A stretch of 64,000 nt of DNA from Streptomyces violaceoruber (GTDB taxonomy: Bacteria > Actinomycetota > Actinomycetes > Streptomycetales > Streptomycetaceae), in the NCBI GenBank assembly GCA_000720805.1, contig JODI01000033.1:1-64000 (forward strand), written 5' to 3'. The translations under genes were made by a program, and so were the position numbers. Below are positions 53,206 through 64,000 of this stretch, one piece after another. Position 1 is the first letter of the stretch, and each line of letters opens with the position of its first letter. The notes beneath the pieces were generated by a model. It did no database searches. It was not told the origin of the DNA and was given only the letters and a program-made list of their open reading frames with translations.

Positions 53206-53511
53206 TCAGGTTCCGCCGAGACGGGCCGCCTCGTCGCCCGCCTCTGCCGGTCCGGTGGTGAGCAAGTCGGCGCCGAATGCGCGCAGGCGGGCCATGGCGG
53301 CCTCGTCCGGCACCTCCTGACGGGCCAGCGAGTTCTTGATCTCCCGGTAGACGGCGATCTCGACTCCGCAGCGGCGGCAGCCCTCCCCATGGACGGCCAC
53401 CCGCTGCGCGGTGACCTCGTCGACCTCACCGTCCAGGCACGCCTGGAGTACCCGTGCCACATCCCTGCAGGTCATCCGGCGGTGTGCCCCACCGCCCCGG
53501 CGCCCGATCAC
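53206..53511 (-). CDS. Zinc-binding anti-sigma factor (ZAS), first copy
   Basis: The protein has 101 residues from a GTG that overlaps the sigma stop (GTGA). The ZAS motif H-x3-C-x2-C is present in VHGEGCRRCG near residues 45-54, after ARVLQACLDGEVDEVTA. It should bind and inhibit the sigma factor encoded just upstream. It is paralogous to the protein at 54246-54548. Confidence 0.9.
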   Translation of the reverse strand: MIGRRGGGAHRRMTCRDVARVLQACLDGEVDEVTAQRVAVHGEGCRRCGVEIAVYREIKNSLARQEVPDEAAMARLRAFGADLLTTGPAEAGDEAARLGGT

Positions 53512-54062
53512 ATCCTGCTCCTCTTCGGTCTCGGCGCGAGTCCGGCCGCCGCCAACTGGGTCCTTATCCACTTGCGGGCCCGGTGCAGCCGGCTCATGAC
53601 GGTCCCCTCCGGCACCTCCAGTACCTCGGCGGCCTCCGCGTAACTGAGCCCGCCGATGTCCACGAGGCGCACGACCCGCTGGTGCTTGTCCGGCAGGGCG
53701 GCCAGCGCTGCGCGGACCACCTCGTCGAAGTCCTCGTCGACCACCGCCTCCTCCGGCGAGGCCACCGTGTCGGCCCCCGCCAGCCGGTCCAGGTCGGTGT
53801 CCGGGTCGGCGAGAAGGTAGGGCCTGCGGCGGCGGTGCCGGTTGATCTCGGCGCGCCGCATGATGGTCAGCAGCCAGGCTCGGGGATGCTCGCCGTCAAA
53901 CCGGTCGATCGCCTTGTAAGCGCGCAGCAGCGTGTCCTGCACCAGGTCCTCGGCGTCGGCGGGCTGCGCGGTCAGCGTCATCGCCACCCTCAGCAGCACC
54001 TCCACCTCGGGCAGCACGAACTCCGCGAACGCCTTGTCCCGCACCTCCGACGGCTGCGCCAT
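53508..54062 (-). CDS. ECF-type RNA polymerase sigma factor
   Basis: The protein has 184 residues. Region 2 (AEDLVQDTLLRAYKAIDRF, PRAWLLTIMRRAEINRHRR) and region 4 (LPDKHQRVVRLVDIGGLSYAEAAEVLEVPEGTVMSRLHRARKW) are complete, and there is no region 3. It resembles the SigR/RsrA class by its ZAS partner. The ATG at 54062 follows GGGAG. It directs transcription of unknown stress or envelope genes. Confidence 0.93.
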   Translation of the reverse strand: MAQPSEVRDKAFAEFVLPEVEVLLRVAMTLTAQPADAEDLVQDTLLRAYKAIDRFDGEHPRAWLLTIMRRAEINRHRRRRPYLLADPDTDLDRLAGADTVASPEEAVVDEDFDEVVRAALAALPDKHQRVVRLVDIGGLSYAEAAEVLEVPEGTVMSRLHRARKWIRTQLAAAGLAPRPKRSRM

Positions 54063-54245
54063 TGTGTCTCCCAGGGGCTGGAAAACCCTCCGGACCAATC
54101 GGAGCATTCGATGCAATGTCCCGCATCTTGGCGAGGGTTGCCCGCGCATGCCGCATCAGAAGGACGACGGACAGCTTTCCTCCCCCGCGACCGGCCCGTG
54201 CGGGTTCCCATCCCCAAGGCCGGATCAGACTGTGGGCAGTGCCGC

Positions 54246-54548
54246 TCATCCACCAGCGATGCGGTCACGCCCGTCGGCCGGACCGGTGTGCGGCAGGGAC
54301 TCGCCGAAGCAGCGCAGCCGCGCCGCCGCCCGGTCGTCGGGCCGCCCCAGCCGGGTGAGGGAGTCCTTTATCTCGCGGTAGAGACGGGCCTCCAGACCGC
54401 AGTCGCCGCACTCGTCCAGATGTGTGACGACCCGACGGGCAGTGACCTCATCCGTTTCCCCGTCCAGACAGGCCTGCAGGACGCGCATCACCTCGGCGCA
54501 ACCCGTCCCGTGCCGCGCCGCGCCCCGCTGTATCGGCCAGACCTGCAT
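54246..54548 (-). CDS. Zinc-binding anti-sigma factor, second copy
   Basis: This 100-residue protein has VMRVLQACLDGETDEVTARRV and the ZAS motif HLDECGDCG near residues 43-51. It is clearly paralogous to the anti-sigma gene at 53206. It lies 183 bp upstream of the sigma gene, so one sigma factor is flanked by two ZAS proteins. It could compete for the same sigma factor or serve another. Confidence 0.88.
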   Translation of the reverse strand: MQVWPIQRGAARHGTGCAEVMRVLQACLDGETDEVTARRVVTHLDECGDCGLEARLYREIKDSLTRLGRPDDRAAARLRCFGESLPHTGPADGRDRIAGG

Positions 54549-54776
54549 CGTCCACCTCACCTCAGCCGCCGACCGGCCGCCGGGACCGGAACACGCCCCT
54601 CGCAGGGACGCGCGACCGGTCTCCACGCTGCCCGCGCCCCGGGCACCGAACTCCTCGCGCGAGGGAAACCCGGCGACCGCTCTTCGGCATTCCGTCGTGC
54701 CGGGCAGACAGCATCGGCGCATGCGGCCGGTTTGCCGCCGAGCCCTCTTGACAACCTCGGCCAGCCGACGGCAATC

Positions 54777-54812
54777 TTCCAGTAGACAGAAACATGTTTC
54801 CGTATTACGGAA
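54777..54812. promoter_or_regulatory. Tandem AllR-type boxes upstream of hyi
   Basis: TTCCA-GTAGA-CAGAA (54777-54791) and the perfect TTCCG-TATTA-CGGAA (54798-54812) have centres 21 bp apart, 52 bp before the hyi ATG. A GAAACATGTTTC palindrome bridges them. Confidence 0.82.
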
Positions 54813-54863
54813 TGCACCTCAGTCCCTACGGACACACCGGCACGGAAGGGAGCGCGGCATCCG

Positions 54864-55703
54864 ATGGGATTCGCAGATCAGCGCTTCAACGTCAACCTGT
54901 CGATCCTCTTCACGGAACTCCCGCTCCTGGAGCGCCCCGCGGCCGCCGCCGCGGCCGGCTTCACCGCGGTCGAACTGTGGTGGCCCTGGGCCGGCTCCCC
55001 CACCCCCGAGCGCTCCGAACTCGACGCCCTGAAGAACGCGATCGAGGACGCGGGCGTCCGGCTCACGGGCCTGAACTTCTACGCCGGCCAACTCCCCGGA
55101 CCGGACCGGGGCGCCCTGTCCATCCCGGGCCAGGAGTCGGAGAGGTTCCGCGCCAACGTCGACGTGGTCGCCGGCTTCGCCCAGTCCCTCGGCTGCACGG
55201 CCCTCAACGCGCTGTACGGCAATCGCGTCGACGGCGTGGCCCCCGCGGAGCAGGACGCGCTCGCGCTGGAGAACCTGGCCCTCGCGGCCCGGGCCGCCGA
55301 CCGGATCGGAGCCGTCCTGCTCGTCGAGACCCTCAACAGGCGGGAGTCCCCGCGCTATCCGCTGGTGTCCGCCCCGGCCGGCGTCGGCGTCGTCGACAAG
55401 GTCAACGCGACGACGGGACTCGGCAACGCCCGGTTCCTGATGGATCTCTACCACCTCTCCATGAACGGCGAGGACCTGCCGTCGGTGATCGAGCGGTACG
55501 CGGCGAAGACCGGCCACGTACAGATCGCCGACAACCCCGGACGCGGCGCCCCGGGCACCGGCTCGCTCCCGCTGGAGGACCTCCTCGAGCAGCTGGGGAA
55601 GGCCGGTTACGAGGGCTGGGTGGGCCTGGAGTACAAGCCGGGCGACCGTCCGAGCGCGCAGGCCTTCGACTGGCTGCCCCGCGAAGCCCGCGCAGCCCGC
55701 TGA
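54864..55703 (+). CDS. hyi: Hydroxypyruvate isomerase
   Basis: This 279-residue TIM-barrel enzyme interconverts hydroxypyruvate and tartronate semialdehyde. Family motifs include FTAVELWWPW near 30, VLLVETLNRRESPRYPL with a metal-binding Glu near 152, MDLYHLSMNGEDL near 193 and VGLEYKPGD near 258 with the second Glu. It is 30 bp upstream of glxR and shares its promoter and boxes. Confidence 0.94.
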   Translation: MGFADQRFNVNLSILFTELPLLERPAAAAAAGFTAVELWWPWAGSPTPERSELDALKNAIEDAGVRLTGLNFYAGQLPGPDRGALSIPGQESERFRANVDVVAGFAQSLGCTALNALYGNRVDGVAPAEQDALALENLALAARAADRIGAVLLVETLNRRESPRYPLVSAPAGVGVVDKVNATTGLGNARFLMDLYHLSMNGEDLPSVIERYAAKTGHVQIADNPGRGAPGTGSLPLEDLLEQLGKAGYEGWVGLEYKPGDRPSAQAFDWLPREARAAR

Positions 55704-55733
55704 CCACCCCCCGTACCGAGAGGCACCTCCCTC

Positions 55734-56624
55734 ATGAGCAACCTCCCCAAGATCGGCTGGATAGGCCTCGGCATCATGGGCTCCCCGATGTCCGAGAACC
55801 TGATCAAGGCGGGTTACGACGTCACCGGCCACACCCTGGAGCAGGACAAGCTCGACCGTCTGGCCGCCGCCGGGGGCAGGTCCGCCGGTTCGATCGCCGA
55901 GGCGGTCCGGGACGCCGACGTCGTCATCACGATGGTGCCGGCCTCCCCGCAGGTCGAGGCCATCGCCTACGGCCCCGACGGCATCCTGGAGAACGCGCGC
56001 TCCGGCGCCCTGCTGATCGACATGTCCTCGATCACCCCGCAGACCTCGGTCGACCTGGCGAAGGCCGCGGCGGTGAAGGGCATCCGCGTTCTCGACGCGC
56101 CCGTGTCAGGCGGCGAGGCCGGTGCGATCGAGGCCGTGCTGTCGATCATGGTCGGCGGTGAGCAGGCCGACTTCGACGAGGCCGGGCCGGTCTTCCAAGC
56201 GCTCGGCAGGACCGTCGTGCTGTGCGGTCCGCACGGCTCGGGCCAGACCGTGAAGGCCGCGAACCAGCTGATCGTCGCCGTGAACATCCAGGCGTGCGCC
56301 GAGGCCGTGGTCTTCCTCGAGAAGTCGGGCGTGGACCTGGAGGCGGCGCTCGACGTCCTCAACGGCGGCCTCGCGGGATCGACCGTCCTGACCCGCAAGA
56401 AGGCCAACTTCCTGAACCGCGACTTCACACCAGGCTTCCGCATCGACCTCCACCACAAGGACATGGGCATCGTCACCGACGCCGCCCGCACGGTCGGGGC
56501 CGCGCTGCCCGCCGGCGCCGTGGTCGCCCAACTGGTCGCGAGCCTGCGTGCGCAGGGCGACGGCGGGCTGGACCACTCGGCGCTGCTGCGGGCCGTGGAG
56601 CGCCTGTCGGGCGCCCGGGTCTGA
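55734..56624 (+). CDS. glxR: Tartronate semialdehyde reductase
   Basis: This 296-residue beta-hydroxyacid dehydrogenase reduces tartronate semialdehyde to glycerate with NAD(P)H. GWIGLGIMGSPMSENLIKAG is the nucleotide loop at 7-26. DAPVSGGEAGA near 120 and the catalytic Lys in GSGQTVKAANQ near 173 are intact. With Gcl and Hyi it completes the glycerate pathway from glyoxylate. Confidence 0.94.
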   Translation: MSNLPKIGWIGLGIMGSPMSENLIKAGYDVTGHTLEQDKLDRLAAAGGRSAGSIAEAVRDADVVITMVPASPQVEAIAYGPDGILENARSGALLIDMSSITPQTSVDLAKAAAVKGIRVLDAPVSGGEAGAIEAVLSIMVGGEQADFDEAGPVFQALGRTVVLCGPHGSGQTVKAANQLIVAVNIQACAEAVVFLEKSGVDLEAALDVLNGGLAGSTVLTRKKANFLNRDFTPGFRIDLHHKDMGIVTDAARTVGAALPAGAVVAQLVASLRAQGDGGLDHSALLRAVERLSGARV

Positions 56625-56834
56625 CCGGCCCTCCCCCAAGCTCCGGGCGGCTCGGCGCCGACATCCGTCCTGTCGCGCCCAGGCGCCGGCGCCGCCCGGA
56701 ATCCGGACGGCCGAGGCGGCGTGCGAGCCGGCGTGGTGGTGAGGGCGCGGGGCGGCGGGGCCCGGGCGGTGGCAAGGACGCGGGGAGTGCACCGTGGGGG
56801 TGCGGATCCGTCCCGTCCGCAGGACGCTGAAGGC

Positions 56835-57101
56835 ATGGCATCAGCACATCCCGCACAGCACCCCGACCCGCGGCAACCGCACCACCCGCACGTCGTGGTC
56901 CACCCGCCGGCCCTGGACGGCTCCCGGCGCGTCACCGCGGACGACGAGAGCCTGGGGGTCGCCTCCCACCTGGACGATGTCGTCGAGTTGCTGCGGCTCG
57001 CCGACCTCGATCAGGTCGAGGTCGAGGAGAGCGACATCGTCGAATGGCAGGGTGGCGGTCCTGACGACTGGCCGGGGCTGTCCGAGCACCACGAGCGATG
57101 A
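56835..57101 (+). CDS. Small conserved hypothetical protein
   Basis: This 88-residue protein has a His/Pro-rich N-terminus and an acidic C-terminal half (VASHLDDVVELLRLADLDQVEVEESDIVEW). GAAGG lies just before the ATG. Codon bias is good. No function is recognised. Confidence 0.75.
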   Translation: MASAHPAQHPDPRQPHHPHVVVHPPALDGSRRVTADDESLGVASHLDDVVELLRLADLDQVEVEESDIVEWQGGGPDDWPGLSEHHER

Positions 57102-57256
57102 GCCGTGTACGACAACGGTCGTACGCCGGCTACGGAACCCTCAAATCAAGCTCTGAACCCGCGCCCGGGGGCTTCAACCGCCCCCGGGCGCGGGCACATT
57201 CTCGTCACGTGGAGTCCGCCGGCACGGGGGCGGCGGGCCCCACGCCGGGGGGGGTC

Positions 57257-57829
57257 ATGGGCAGCAGTACGAGGCTCCGGCTGGAGCCGTACGAGGTCGC
57301 ACTGCTGCGGGGCGGTCCCCGCGCCGCCGTCACGGTCGCCGTGCTGGCCCTGTACCTACGGGGCGCCGCCGAAGCCGGCCGACCGGGCACGGTACGGGTC
57401 TCGGGGGAGCCCGTGGGTGCGGGGCAGGCCCTGTCACCGCTCGCCGAGGCGGTGCTCGCCGAACTGCGACAGCCCGTGGGGGTACGGGAGTTGGCGGGTC
57501 GGCCGGGCGTACGGCGAGCGGTGGCCGACATCCGGCGCGGGCTGGCGGCCGCCGGTCTGCTGCGTTCCCTTCCGGCGCGTCGGACGCGTGCGGGGCGGCG
57601 CACGCTCGACGCCCTTCACGCCGGGCATCCGCTTCCTCGTGACCGGAAGGCCCTGTCGGCCGACGAGGCTCTGATCGCGGTGGCCCTGCACGGTGATCCG
57701 GCCCTGCGTCTCGTGGCGGGACGCTTCGCCCTGCGGGCGGGGCTCATCCCCCGCGTGGAGGTGGCGGACAAGGGACTCCTGCGGCACGCCCCGCGCTCGG
57801 AGTACTCCTGCGGCGGCGTCTCGGACTGA
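57257..57829 (+). CDS. TIGR04222-like domain protein
   Basis: The protein has 190 residues. PYEVALLRGGPRAAVTVAVL near 10-30 opens the domain, followed by SPLAEAVLAELRQPVGVREL and LVAGRFALRAGLIP. Members of this actinobacterial family are uncharacterised and often membrane-attached. This copy has no clear helix. A GGGGGG ribosome site precedes the ATG. Confidence 0.75.
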   Translation: MGSSTRLRLEPYEVALLRGGPRAAVTVAVLALYLRGAAEAGRPGTVRVSGEPVGAGQALSPLAEAVLAELRQPVGVRELAGRPGVRRAVADIRRGLAAAGLLRSLPARRTRAGRRTLDALHAGHPLPRDRKALSADEALIAVALHGDPALRLVAGRFALRAGLIPRVEVADKGLLRHAPRSEYSCGGVSD

Positions 57830-57842
57830 GGGCATACCCAAC

Positions 57843-57871
57843 GGGCGGCCCTCCCCCGGTGGGCCGCCCCT
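57843..57871. terminator. Bidirectional terminator between TIGR04222 gene and gcl
   Basis: GGGCGGCCC and GGGCCGCCC form a perfect 9-bp stem with a 9-base loop between the two convergent stops. Confidence 0.8.
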
Positions 57872-57892
57872 TCGTGCGGGGGCTGCGGGCTG

Positions 57893-59677
<1,785 letters not shown>

Positions 59678-59735
59678 CGAGTACTCCTGCTCCGGCTGTC
59701 GGATCGGCACTCCCGTCGCGCTCCACGGCGAGAAC

Positions 59736-59771
59736 TTCCACATTACGGAAAATAAATTCTACGATCTGGAA
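59736..59771. promoter_or_regulatory. Tandem AllR-type boxes upstream of gcl
   Basis: TTCCA-CATTA-CGGAA (59736-59750) and TTCTA-CGATC-TGGAA (59757-59771) have centres 21 bp apart. The local AT richness suggests the promoter overlaps them. Confidence 0.78.
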
Positions 59772-59843
59772 TTAATGTAAGAGGGTGGGTGAAGGCCGTC
59801 AAGAGACGGACAAGCGTGGGTTCGCTGGAGGACGATGGGGGCC

Positions 59844-60596
59844 ATGTCCGAGAGCGTCCCGGTGCGCTGCCCGGCCTGTCGGCGCGGGCATCGCTACGCG
59901 GCACCGTCGTACCCCTGCGTGTGCGGCGCCCCCGTCAGCCCGCCCCTCGACCGGCAGGGCACGGCCACCGCCGTCACCCATCCCGCCTGGGAGGAGCAGT
60001 GGGTCACGGTCCGCTGCTCCTCCTGCGGCCGCGGCGCCCAGTGGCCACACCCGGAACTGGGCTGCCCGTGCGGGACGACGCTGCGGATCGCGGTGGCCGA
60101 CGTCACCGCAACGGCGGGAGCGACAACGGCGGGAGCGACCGCCACCGAGAACATCCCAGCCGGTGAGACTTCCGCCGGCCCGCCCTCTCCCGCGCCCCTT
60201 CCCGCCCCGAGCCCCCGACGCGCCTTCCAGCCCGTGGCCATCCGTACCGCCCGGGACGCCGTCACGGCCACCGCGCTCTACTTGCGGTGGCTGGGCTACC
60301 GGGACATCCGCCGTGCCGACCAGCGGCCGCCGTCCGGTATCGGCATCGCCGCGCGGGGGCTGCTGGCGCAGGTGGATCCGACCGTGCGGCCGGCCTCGGT
60401 GCGGGACGTGGAGTGCCTGTGGCTGACGGCCATGACGGAGTCCTCGCGCTGCGTCTACTTCTCCGTCGCCGGATACGCGGACGACGCCCGGGCACGCGCC
60501 GACGGACTGGGCGTCCCGCTGTTCGTGCTGGACCCCACCGGAGTTCCGCAGCCCGTCAACAGTCCCGCGGACGAGCTCGACGCCACGGGGACCTGA
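59844..60596 (+). CDS. Zinc-ribbon protein with degenerate nuclease-like domain
   Basis: The protein has 250 residues. Two zinc ribbons (CPACRRGH..CVCG near 9-30 and CSSCGRGA..CPCG near 58-78) are followed by a Pro/Ala linker. The C-terminal domain (LRWLGYRDIRRADQ, IGIAARGLLAQVDP, RCVYFSVAGYADDARARA) resembles the Mrr-type restriction fold. The catalytic Asp and the Lys of QVK are replaced (PSGIGI and AQVD), so cleavage is unlikely. An ATG at 59835 is an alternative start. Confidence 0.8.
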   Translation: MSESVPVRCPACRRGHRYAAPSYPCVCGAPVSPPLDRQGTATAVTHPAWEEQWVTVRCSSCGRGAQWPHPELGCPCGTTLRIAVADVTATAGATTAGATATENIPAGETSAGPPSPAPLPAPSPRRAFQPVAIRTARDAVTATALYLRWLGYRDIRRADQRPPSGIGIAARGLLAQVDPTVRPASVRDVECLWLTAMTESSRCVYFSVAGYADDARARADGLGVPLFVLDPTGVPQPVNSPADELDATGT

Positions 60597-60646
60597 GCCC
60601 TGGTATATCGCTCGCGCGGCGCCTCGGCGTGCCCGAGACTCGACGG

Positions 60647-61150
60647 ATGCGCATCCGTTCCGCCGCCGCCGGAGAGCTCCCGCTGCTCCAGGACATCGAG
60701 CGCGCCGCCGGCGCCCCCTTCCGCGAACTGAGCATGACGGAGATCGCGGAGGACGAGCCGCCCACCTCACAGGTGCTGGAGCGGTACCGGAGGGCGGGGC
60801 GTCTGTGGGTCGCGGCCGACGACGAGGACCGTCCCGTCGCCTATCTGATGGGCGAGCCGGTGGACGGTGCCTTCCATGTGGAGCAGGTGTCGGTGCACCC
60901 CGGGGCCGCCCGCCGGGGTGTGGGCCGGACCCTTCTCGCGTACGTCGCCGACCGCGCCCGCGAGAAGGGCCTGAGCGGTCTCACCCTCACCACCTTCACG
61001 ACGGTGCCGTGGAACGCCCCCTACTACACGCGCCTCGGCTTCCGCGTCCTGGACGAGGCCCGGCTCACCCCTGGGCTACGGCAGATCCGCACCCACGAGG
61101 CGAGCATCGGCCTCGACCGGTGGCCGAGGGTCTGCATGCGCCGCGACTAG
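60647..61150 (+). CDS. GNAT-family N-acetyltransferase
   Basis: This 167-residue acetyl-CoA-dependent enzyme has motif [21 protein letters not shown], near 80-100, and [12 protein letters not shown] near 127. The substrate is unknown. Its stop meets the convergent acyl-CoA synthetase gene with a 4-bp overlap. Confidence 0.92.
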   Translation: MRIRSAAAGELPLLQDIERAAGAPFRELSMTEIAEDEPPTSQVLERYRRAGRLWVAADDEDRPVAYLMGEPVDGAFHVEQVSVHPGAARRGVGRTLLAYVADRAREKGLSGLTLTTFTTVPWNAPYYTRLGFRVLDEARLTPGLRQIRTHEASIGLDRWPRVCMRRD

Positions 61151-62769
61151 CCGGCATGGGCCCCGCCGTCGCCGTACGGCTCCCCGGCATACCGCTCCCG
61201 CAACTCCACCTTCCGCACCTTCCCGGACACCGTCATCGGGAAGGAGTCGAGGACCTGGAGTCGGCTCGGGATCTTGTAGTGCGCCAACCGCCCCTCGCAG
61301 AAGGTCCGTAGCTCGTCCAGGGTGAGCGGGTCGGCCGCATCCCGTGGGATGACGCAGGCGAGCACCTCCTCGCCGTACCGTTCGTGCGGTACGCCGACCA
61401 CCTGGACGTCCGCGATCTTCGGATGGGCGTAGAGGAACTCCTCGATCTCGCGCGGGTAGATGTTCTCCCCGCCCCGGATGATCATGTCCTTGATGCGGCC
61501 GACGATCTCGACGTACCCGTCCTCACGCATCACCGCCAGGTCGCCGGTGTGCATCCAGCGGCCCTGGTCGACGGCCTCGGCTGTCTTCTCGGGCTCGTTC
61601 CAGTAGCCGAGCATCACGCTGTAGCCGCGGGTGCACAACTCGCCCGCGGTGCCGCGCGGTGGGGTGACTCCGGTGGCCGGGTCGACGACCTTGACCTCGA
61701 GGTGCGGCAGGACGCGGCCGACGGTGGCGGTGCGGTGCTCCAGGTCGTCGTCCCTGCGGGTCTGCAGGGACACCGGGGAGGTCTCGGTCATGCCGTAGCA
61801 GATGGAGACCTCCGCCATGTGCATCTCGGCGACCACCCGCTTCATCACCTCCACCGGACAGGGCGAGCCCGCCATGATGCCGGTGCGCAGGGAGGACAGG
61901 TCGTACGTGGCGAAGTCGGGGAGGTTCAGCTCCGCGATGAACATGGTCGGGACGCCGTACAGGGACGTGCAGCGCTCCTGCTGGACCGCGCGCAGGGTGG
62001 CGGCAGGATCGAAGGACGGGGCCGGGATGACGACGCAGGCGCCGTGCGAGGTGGCGGCCAGGTTCCCCATCACCATGCCGAAGCAGTGGTAGAAGGGCAC
62101 CGGGACGCAGATCCGGTCCTGCTCGGTGTAGGCGACCAACTCGCCCACGAAGTACCCGTTGTTGAGGATGTTGTGGTGGGACAGTGTGGCGCCCTTGGGG
62201 AAGCCCGTCGTACCCGACGTGTACTGGATGTTGATCGGGTCGTCGCAGGACAGGTCCTCGTAGCGCGGGTCGGGGGTCGCGCGGCCGAGCAGCGCGTCCC
62301 AGCTCGGGTCGCCGATGAACACGACCTCGCGCAACTGGGGGCACCTGCCGCGCACTTCCTGGACCATGGCCCGGTAGTCGCTGCTCTTGTGGCTGACGGA
62401 GGCGACCAACAAGGAGATCCCGGCCTGCTTGAGGACGTACTCGACCTCGTGGGTGCGGTAGGCCGGGTTGATGTTGACCATGACCGCTCCGACGCGGGCG
62501 GTGGCGTACTGGACGAGCACCCACTCGGGGCAGTTGACCGCCCAGATCCCCACCCGGTCGCCCTTGGCGACCCCGGCGGCCAGCAGCGCGGACGCCAACT
62601 CCTCGATGTCGGCGGCGAACCGGGCGTAGGTCCAGCGCCGCCCGGACGGCACGTCGACGAGTGCCTCGCGCTCCGGCCAGGCGGCGACCGCCCGGTCCAG
62701 GTTGGCGCCGATGGTGTCGCCGAGCAGGACCGTGCCGCTCGTCCCGTGGCTGTACGACAGCCCGCTCAC
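61147..62769 (-). CDS. Acyl-CoA synthetase (AMP-binding, fatty-acid type)
   Basis: This 540-residue adenylating enzyme has [16 protein letters not shown] near 190, YGMTETSP near 330, [26 protein letters not shown] near 415-440 and the catalytic Lys in [11 protein letters not shown] near 523. It activates a carboxylic acid to its CoA ester; sequence style suggests medium-chain fatty acids. The GTG start overlaps the upstream synthetase stop (GTGA), so both are one operon. Confidence 0.93.
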   Translation of the reverse strand: MSGLSYSHGTSGTVLLGDTIGANLDRAVAAWPEREALVDVPSGRRWTYARFAADIEELASALLAAGVAKGDRVGIWAVNCPEWVLVQYATARVGAVMVNINPAYRTHEVEYVLKQAGISLLVASVSHKSSDYRAMVQEVRGRCPQLREVVFIGDPSWDALLGRATPDPRYEDLSCDDPINIQYTSGTTGFPKGATLSHHNILNNGYFVGELVAYTEQDRICVPVPFYHCFGMVMGNLAATSHGACVVIPAPSFDPAATLRAVQQERCTSLYGVPTMFIAELNLPDFATYDLSSLRTGIMAGSPCPVEVMKRVVAEMHMAEVSICYGMTETSPVSLQTRRDDDLEHRTATVGRVLPHLEVKVVDPATGVTPPRGTAGELCTRGYSVMLGYWNEPEKTAEAVDQGRWMHTGDLAVMREDGYVEIVGRIKDMIIRGGENIYPREIEEFLYAHPKIADVQVVGVPHERYGEEVLACVIPRDAADPLTLDELRTFCEGRLAHYKIPSRLQVLDSFPMTVSGKVRKVELRERYAGEPYGDGGAHAG

Positions 62770-64000
62770 CGGAAGTCCTCCTCGCGGTACTCGGCGTCCG
62801 AACCCGCGGCCGTGGCCTCGCGCAGTTCGATGCGGCGGATCTTGCCGGAGACGGTCTTCGGCAGGGGCGCGAACTCCAGGCGGCGGACGCGCTTGTAGGG
62901 GGCGAGGACCTCGCGGGAGTGCTCGAACAGCACCTTCGCGGTGTCGGCGCCGGGCTCCCAGCCCTCGGCCAGCACCACGTATGCCTTCGGCACGGCGAGC
63001 CGCAGCTCGTCCGGCGCGGGCACGACGGCCGCCTCCGCCACCGCCTCGTGCTCCAGCAGCGCGCTCTCCAGCTCGAACGGGCTGATCTTGTAGTCGGAGG
63101 CCTTGAAGACGTCGTCGGCGCGGCCGACGTAGGTGATGTAGCCGTCGGCGTCCCGGGAGCCGATGTCCCCGGTGCGGTAGTAGCCGCCGGCCATCGCCTC
63201 CGCCGTACGGCCGGGGTCGCCGTGGTAGCCGGTCATCAGGCCGACCGGCCTCGTCGAGAGGTCGAGGGAGATCTCGCCCTCCGCCGCACCGGGCGCCCCC
63301 GACACCGGGTCGAGGAGCTCCACCCGGTAGCCGGGGCTCGGCCGGCCCATCGAGCCCGTCTTCAGGGGCTGGCCGGGGCTGTTGGAGACCTGGACCGCGG
63401 TCTCGGTCTGCCCGAAGCCGTCCCGGATCGTCACGCCCCAGGCCCGGCGGACCTGGTCGATGACCTCCGGGTTCAGTGGCTCGCCGGCGGCCACCACCTC
63501 GCGCGGCCGGGTGCGCAGCTGGGTCAGGTCGGCCTGGATGAGCATCCGCCACACGGTCGGCGGAGCGCAGAACGTGGTCACGCCGGCGCGGTCCATCTCC
63601 GCCATCAGCCGGGCCGGGTCGAAGCGCGTGTAGTTGTACAGGAAGACGGTCGCCTCCGCGTTCCACGGCGCGAACAGGTTCGACCAGGCGTGCTTGGCCC
63701 AGCCCGGCGAGGAGATGTTCAGGTGTACGTCGCCGGGCTGGATGCCGATCCAGTACATGGTCGCCAGGTGCCCGATCGGGTACGAGGCGTGGGTGTGCTC
63801 GACGAGTTTGGGGCGGGCCGTCGTACCGGAGGTGAAGTAGAGCATCAGCGGGTCGTCGGCCAGGGTGGGGCCGTCGGGGAGGAACTCGGCGGAGGCGGTC
63901 TGCGCGTCCTCGTACGGCTGCCAGCCCTCCGGTACGCCGCCGACGGCCGTGCGTGTGTAGTCGCCGGGCACCTCGTCGAACTTGCCGGCGTCCTCGGCCC
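62766..64000 (-). CDS. Acyl/acetyl-CoA synthetase, 5' end outside window
   Basis: About 411 C-terminal residues are present, and the start lies beyond base 64000. [67 protein letters not shown] and the Lys in [11 protein letters not shown] mark a complete adenylation C-half of the acetyl/butyryl-CoA synthetase type. It is coupled to the next synthetase gene, so the pair probably supplies CoA esters to the same pathway. Confidence 0.92.
   Translation of the reverse strand, partial: AEDAGKFDEVPGDYTRTAVGGVPEGWQPYEDAQTASAEFLPDGPTLADDPLMLYFTSGTTARPKLVEHTHASYPIGHLATMYWIGIQPGDVHLNISSPGWAKHAWSNLFAPWNAEATVFLYNYTRFDPARLMAEMDRAGVTTFCAPPTVWRMLIQADLTQLRTRPREVVAAGEPLNPEVIDQVRRAWGVTIRDGFGQTETAVQVSNSPGQPLKTGSMGRPSPGYRVELLDPVSGAPGAAEGEISLDLSTRPVGLMTGYHGDPGRTAEAMAGGYYRTGDIGSRDADGYITYVGRADDVFKASDYKISPFELESALLEHEAVAEAAVVPAPDELRLAVPKAYVVLAEGWEPGADTAKVLFEHSREVLAPYKRVRRLEFAPLPKTVSGKIRRIELREATAAGSDAEYREEDFR

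Noticed and set aside
52451..53261. Several 100-270-residue frames in the 52.4-53.2 kb spacer
   Set aside because: Composition is Arg/Pro/Gly-rich with no ribosome sites or motifs; only a PAP2 fragment is recognisable.

Overview
The window is about 72% GC with strong third-position GC bias, GTG/TTG starts and many 4-bp stop/start overlaps. Together with the gene content this points to a Streptomyces chromosome. The gene order around the purine-catabolism genes resembles, from memory, the S. coelicolor SCO6195-SCO6262 interval. The first 55 bases are not genomic: they are an Illumina Nextera i7 adapter, so base 56 is the true contig edge and the first gene is cut there.

Layout. 56-4217: SNF2 helicase and a coupled low-complexity partner gene. 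4315-8179: sugar module (membrane protein, ROK kinase, GntR regulator, Gfo/Idh/MocA dehydrogenase) sharing a TGTCCGGACA palindrome. 8216-10894: broken small ORF, two-component pair, small membrane protein. 11039-20256: SDR enzyme, allantoicase (alc), allantoinase (allB), IclR regulator (allR), membrane proteins, MocA-like nucleotidyltransferase, malate synthase (aceB). 20261-26865: SelW-like and HipA-like pair, two divergent NIS siderophore synthetases, VWA membrane pair. 26967-32678: HxlR regulator, alanine-type aminotransferase, phosphatase, thioesterase, NmrA-like reductase, AraC regulator. 32736-36877: urate operon (OHCU decarboxylase, HIU hydrolase, urate oxidase, 8-oxoguanine-type deaminase) plus an HTH regulator and a thiamine-binding-type protein. 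37062-54548: accessory block starting beside a tyrosine-recombinase remnant, with a three-gene phosphorelay, an Ig-like repeat protein, a GT39/GT2/GtrA glycosylation operon, a catalytically dead subtilisin, a receiver protein coupled to a secreted GH5 cellulase, GH15 and PAP2 relics, a second two-component system and a sigma/anti-sigma cluster. 54864-59677: glyoxylate genes hyi, glxR and gcl. 59844-64000: zinc-ribbon protein, GNAT enzyme and two acyl-CoA synthetases, the last running off the window.

How it fits together. The purine genes form one pathway: 8-oxoguanine/urate to allantoin (urate operon), allantoin to ureidoglycolate (allB, alc), and glyoxylate disposal by malate synthase or by Gcl, Hyi and GlxR. 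A 15-bp inverted repeat, TTCCR-N5-CGGAA with small variations, occurs upstream of allB/allR, aceB, hyi, gcl and the urate operon. At three of these promoters it is doubled with centres exactly 21 bp apart. This reads as an AllR regulon with defined operator spacing. The main novelty candidates are this operator layout, the pseudo-subtilisin beside a GT2/GH5 polysaccharide locus, and a 58-bp perfect palindrome upstream of that GH5 operon.
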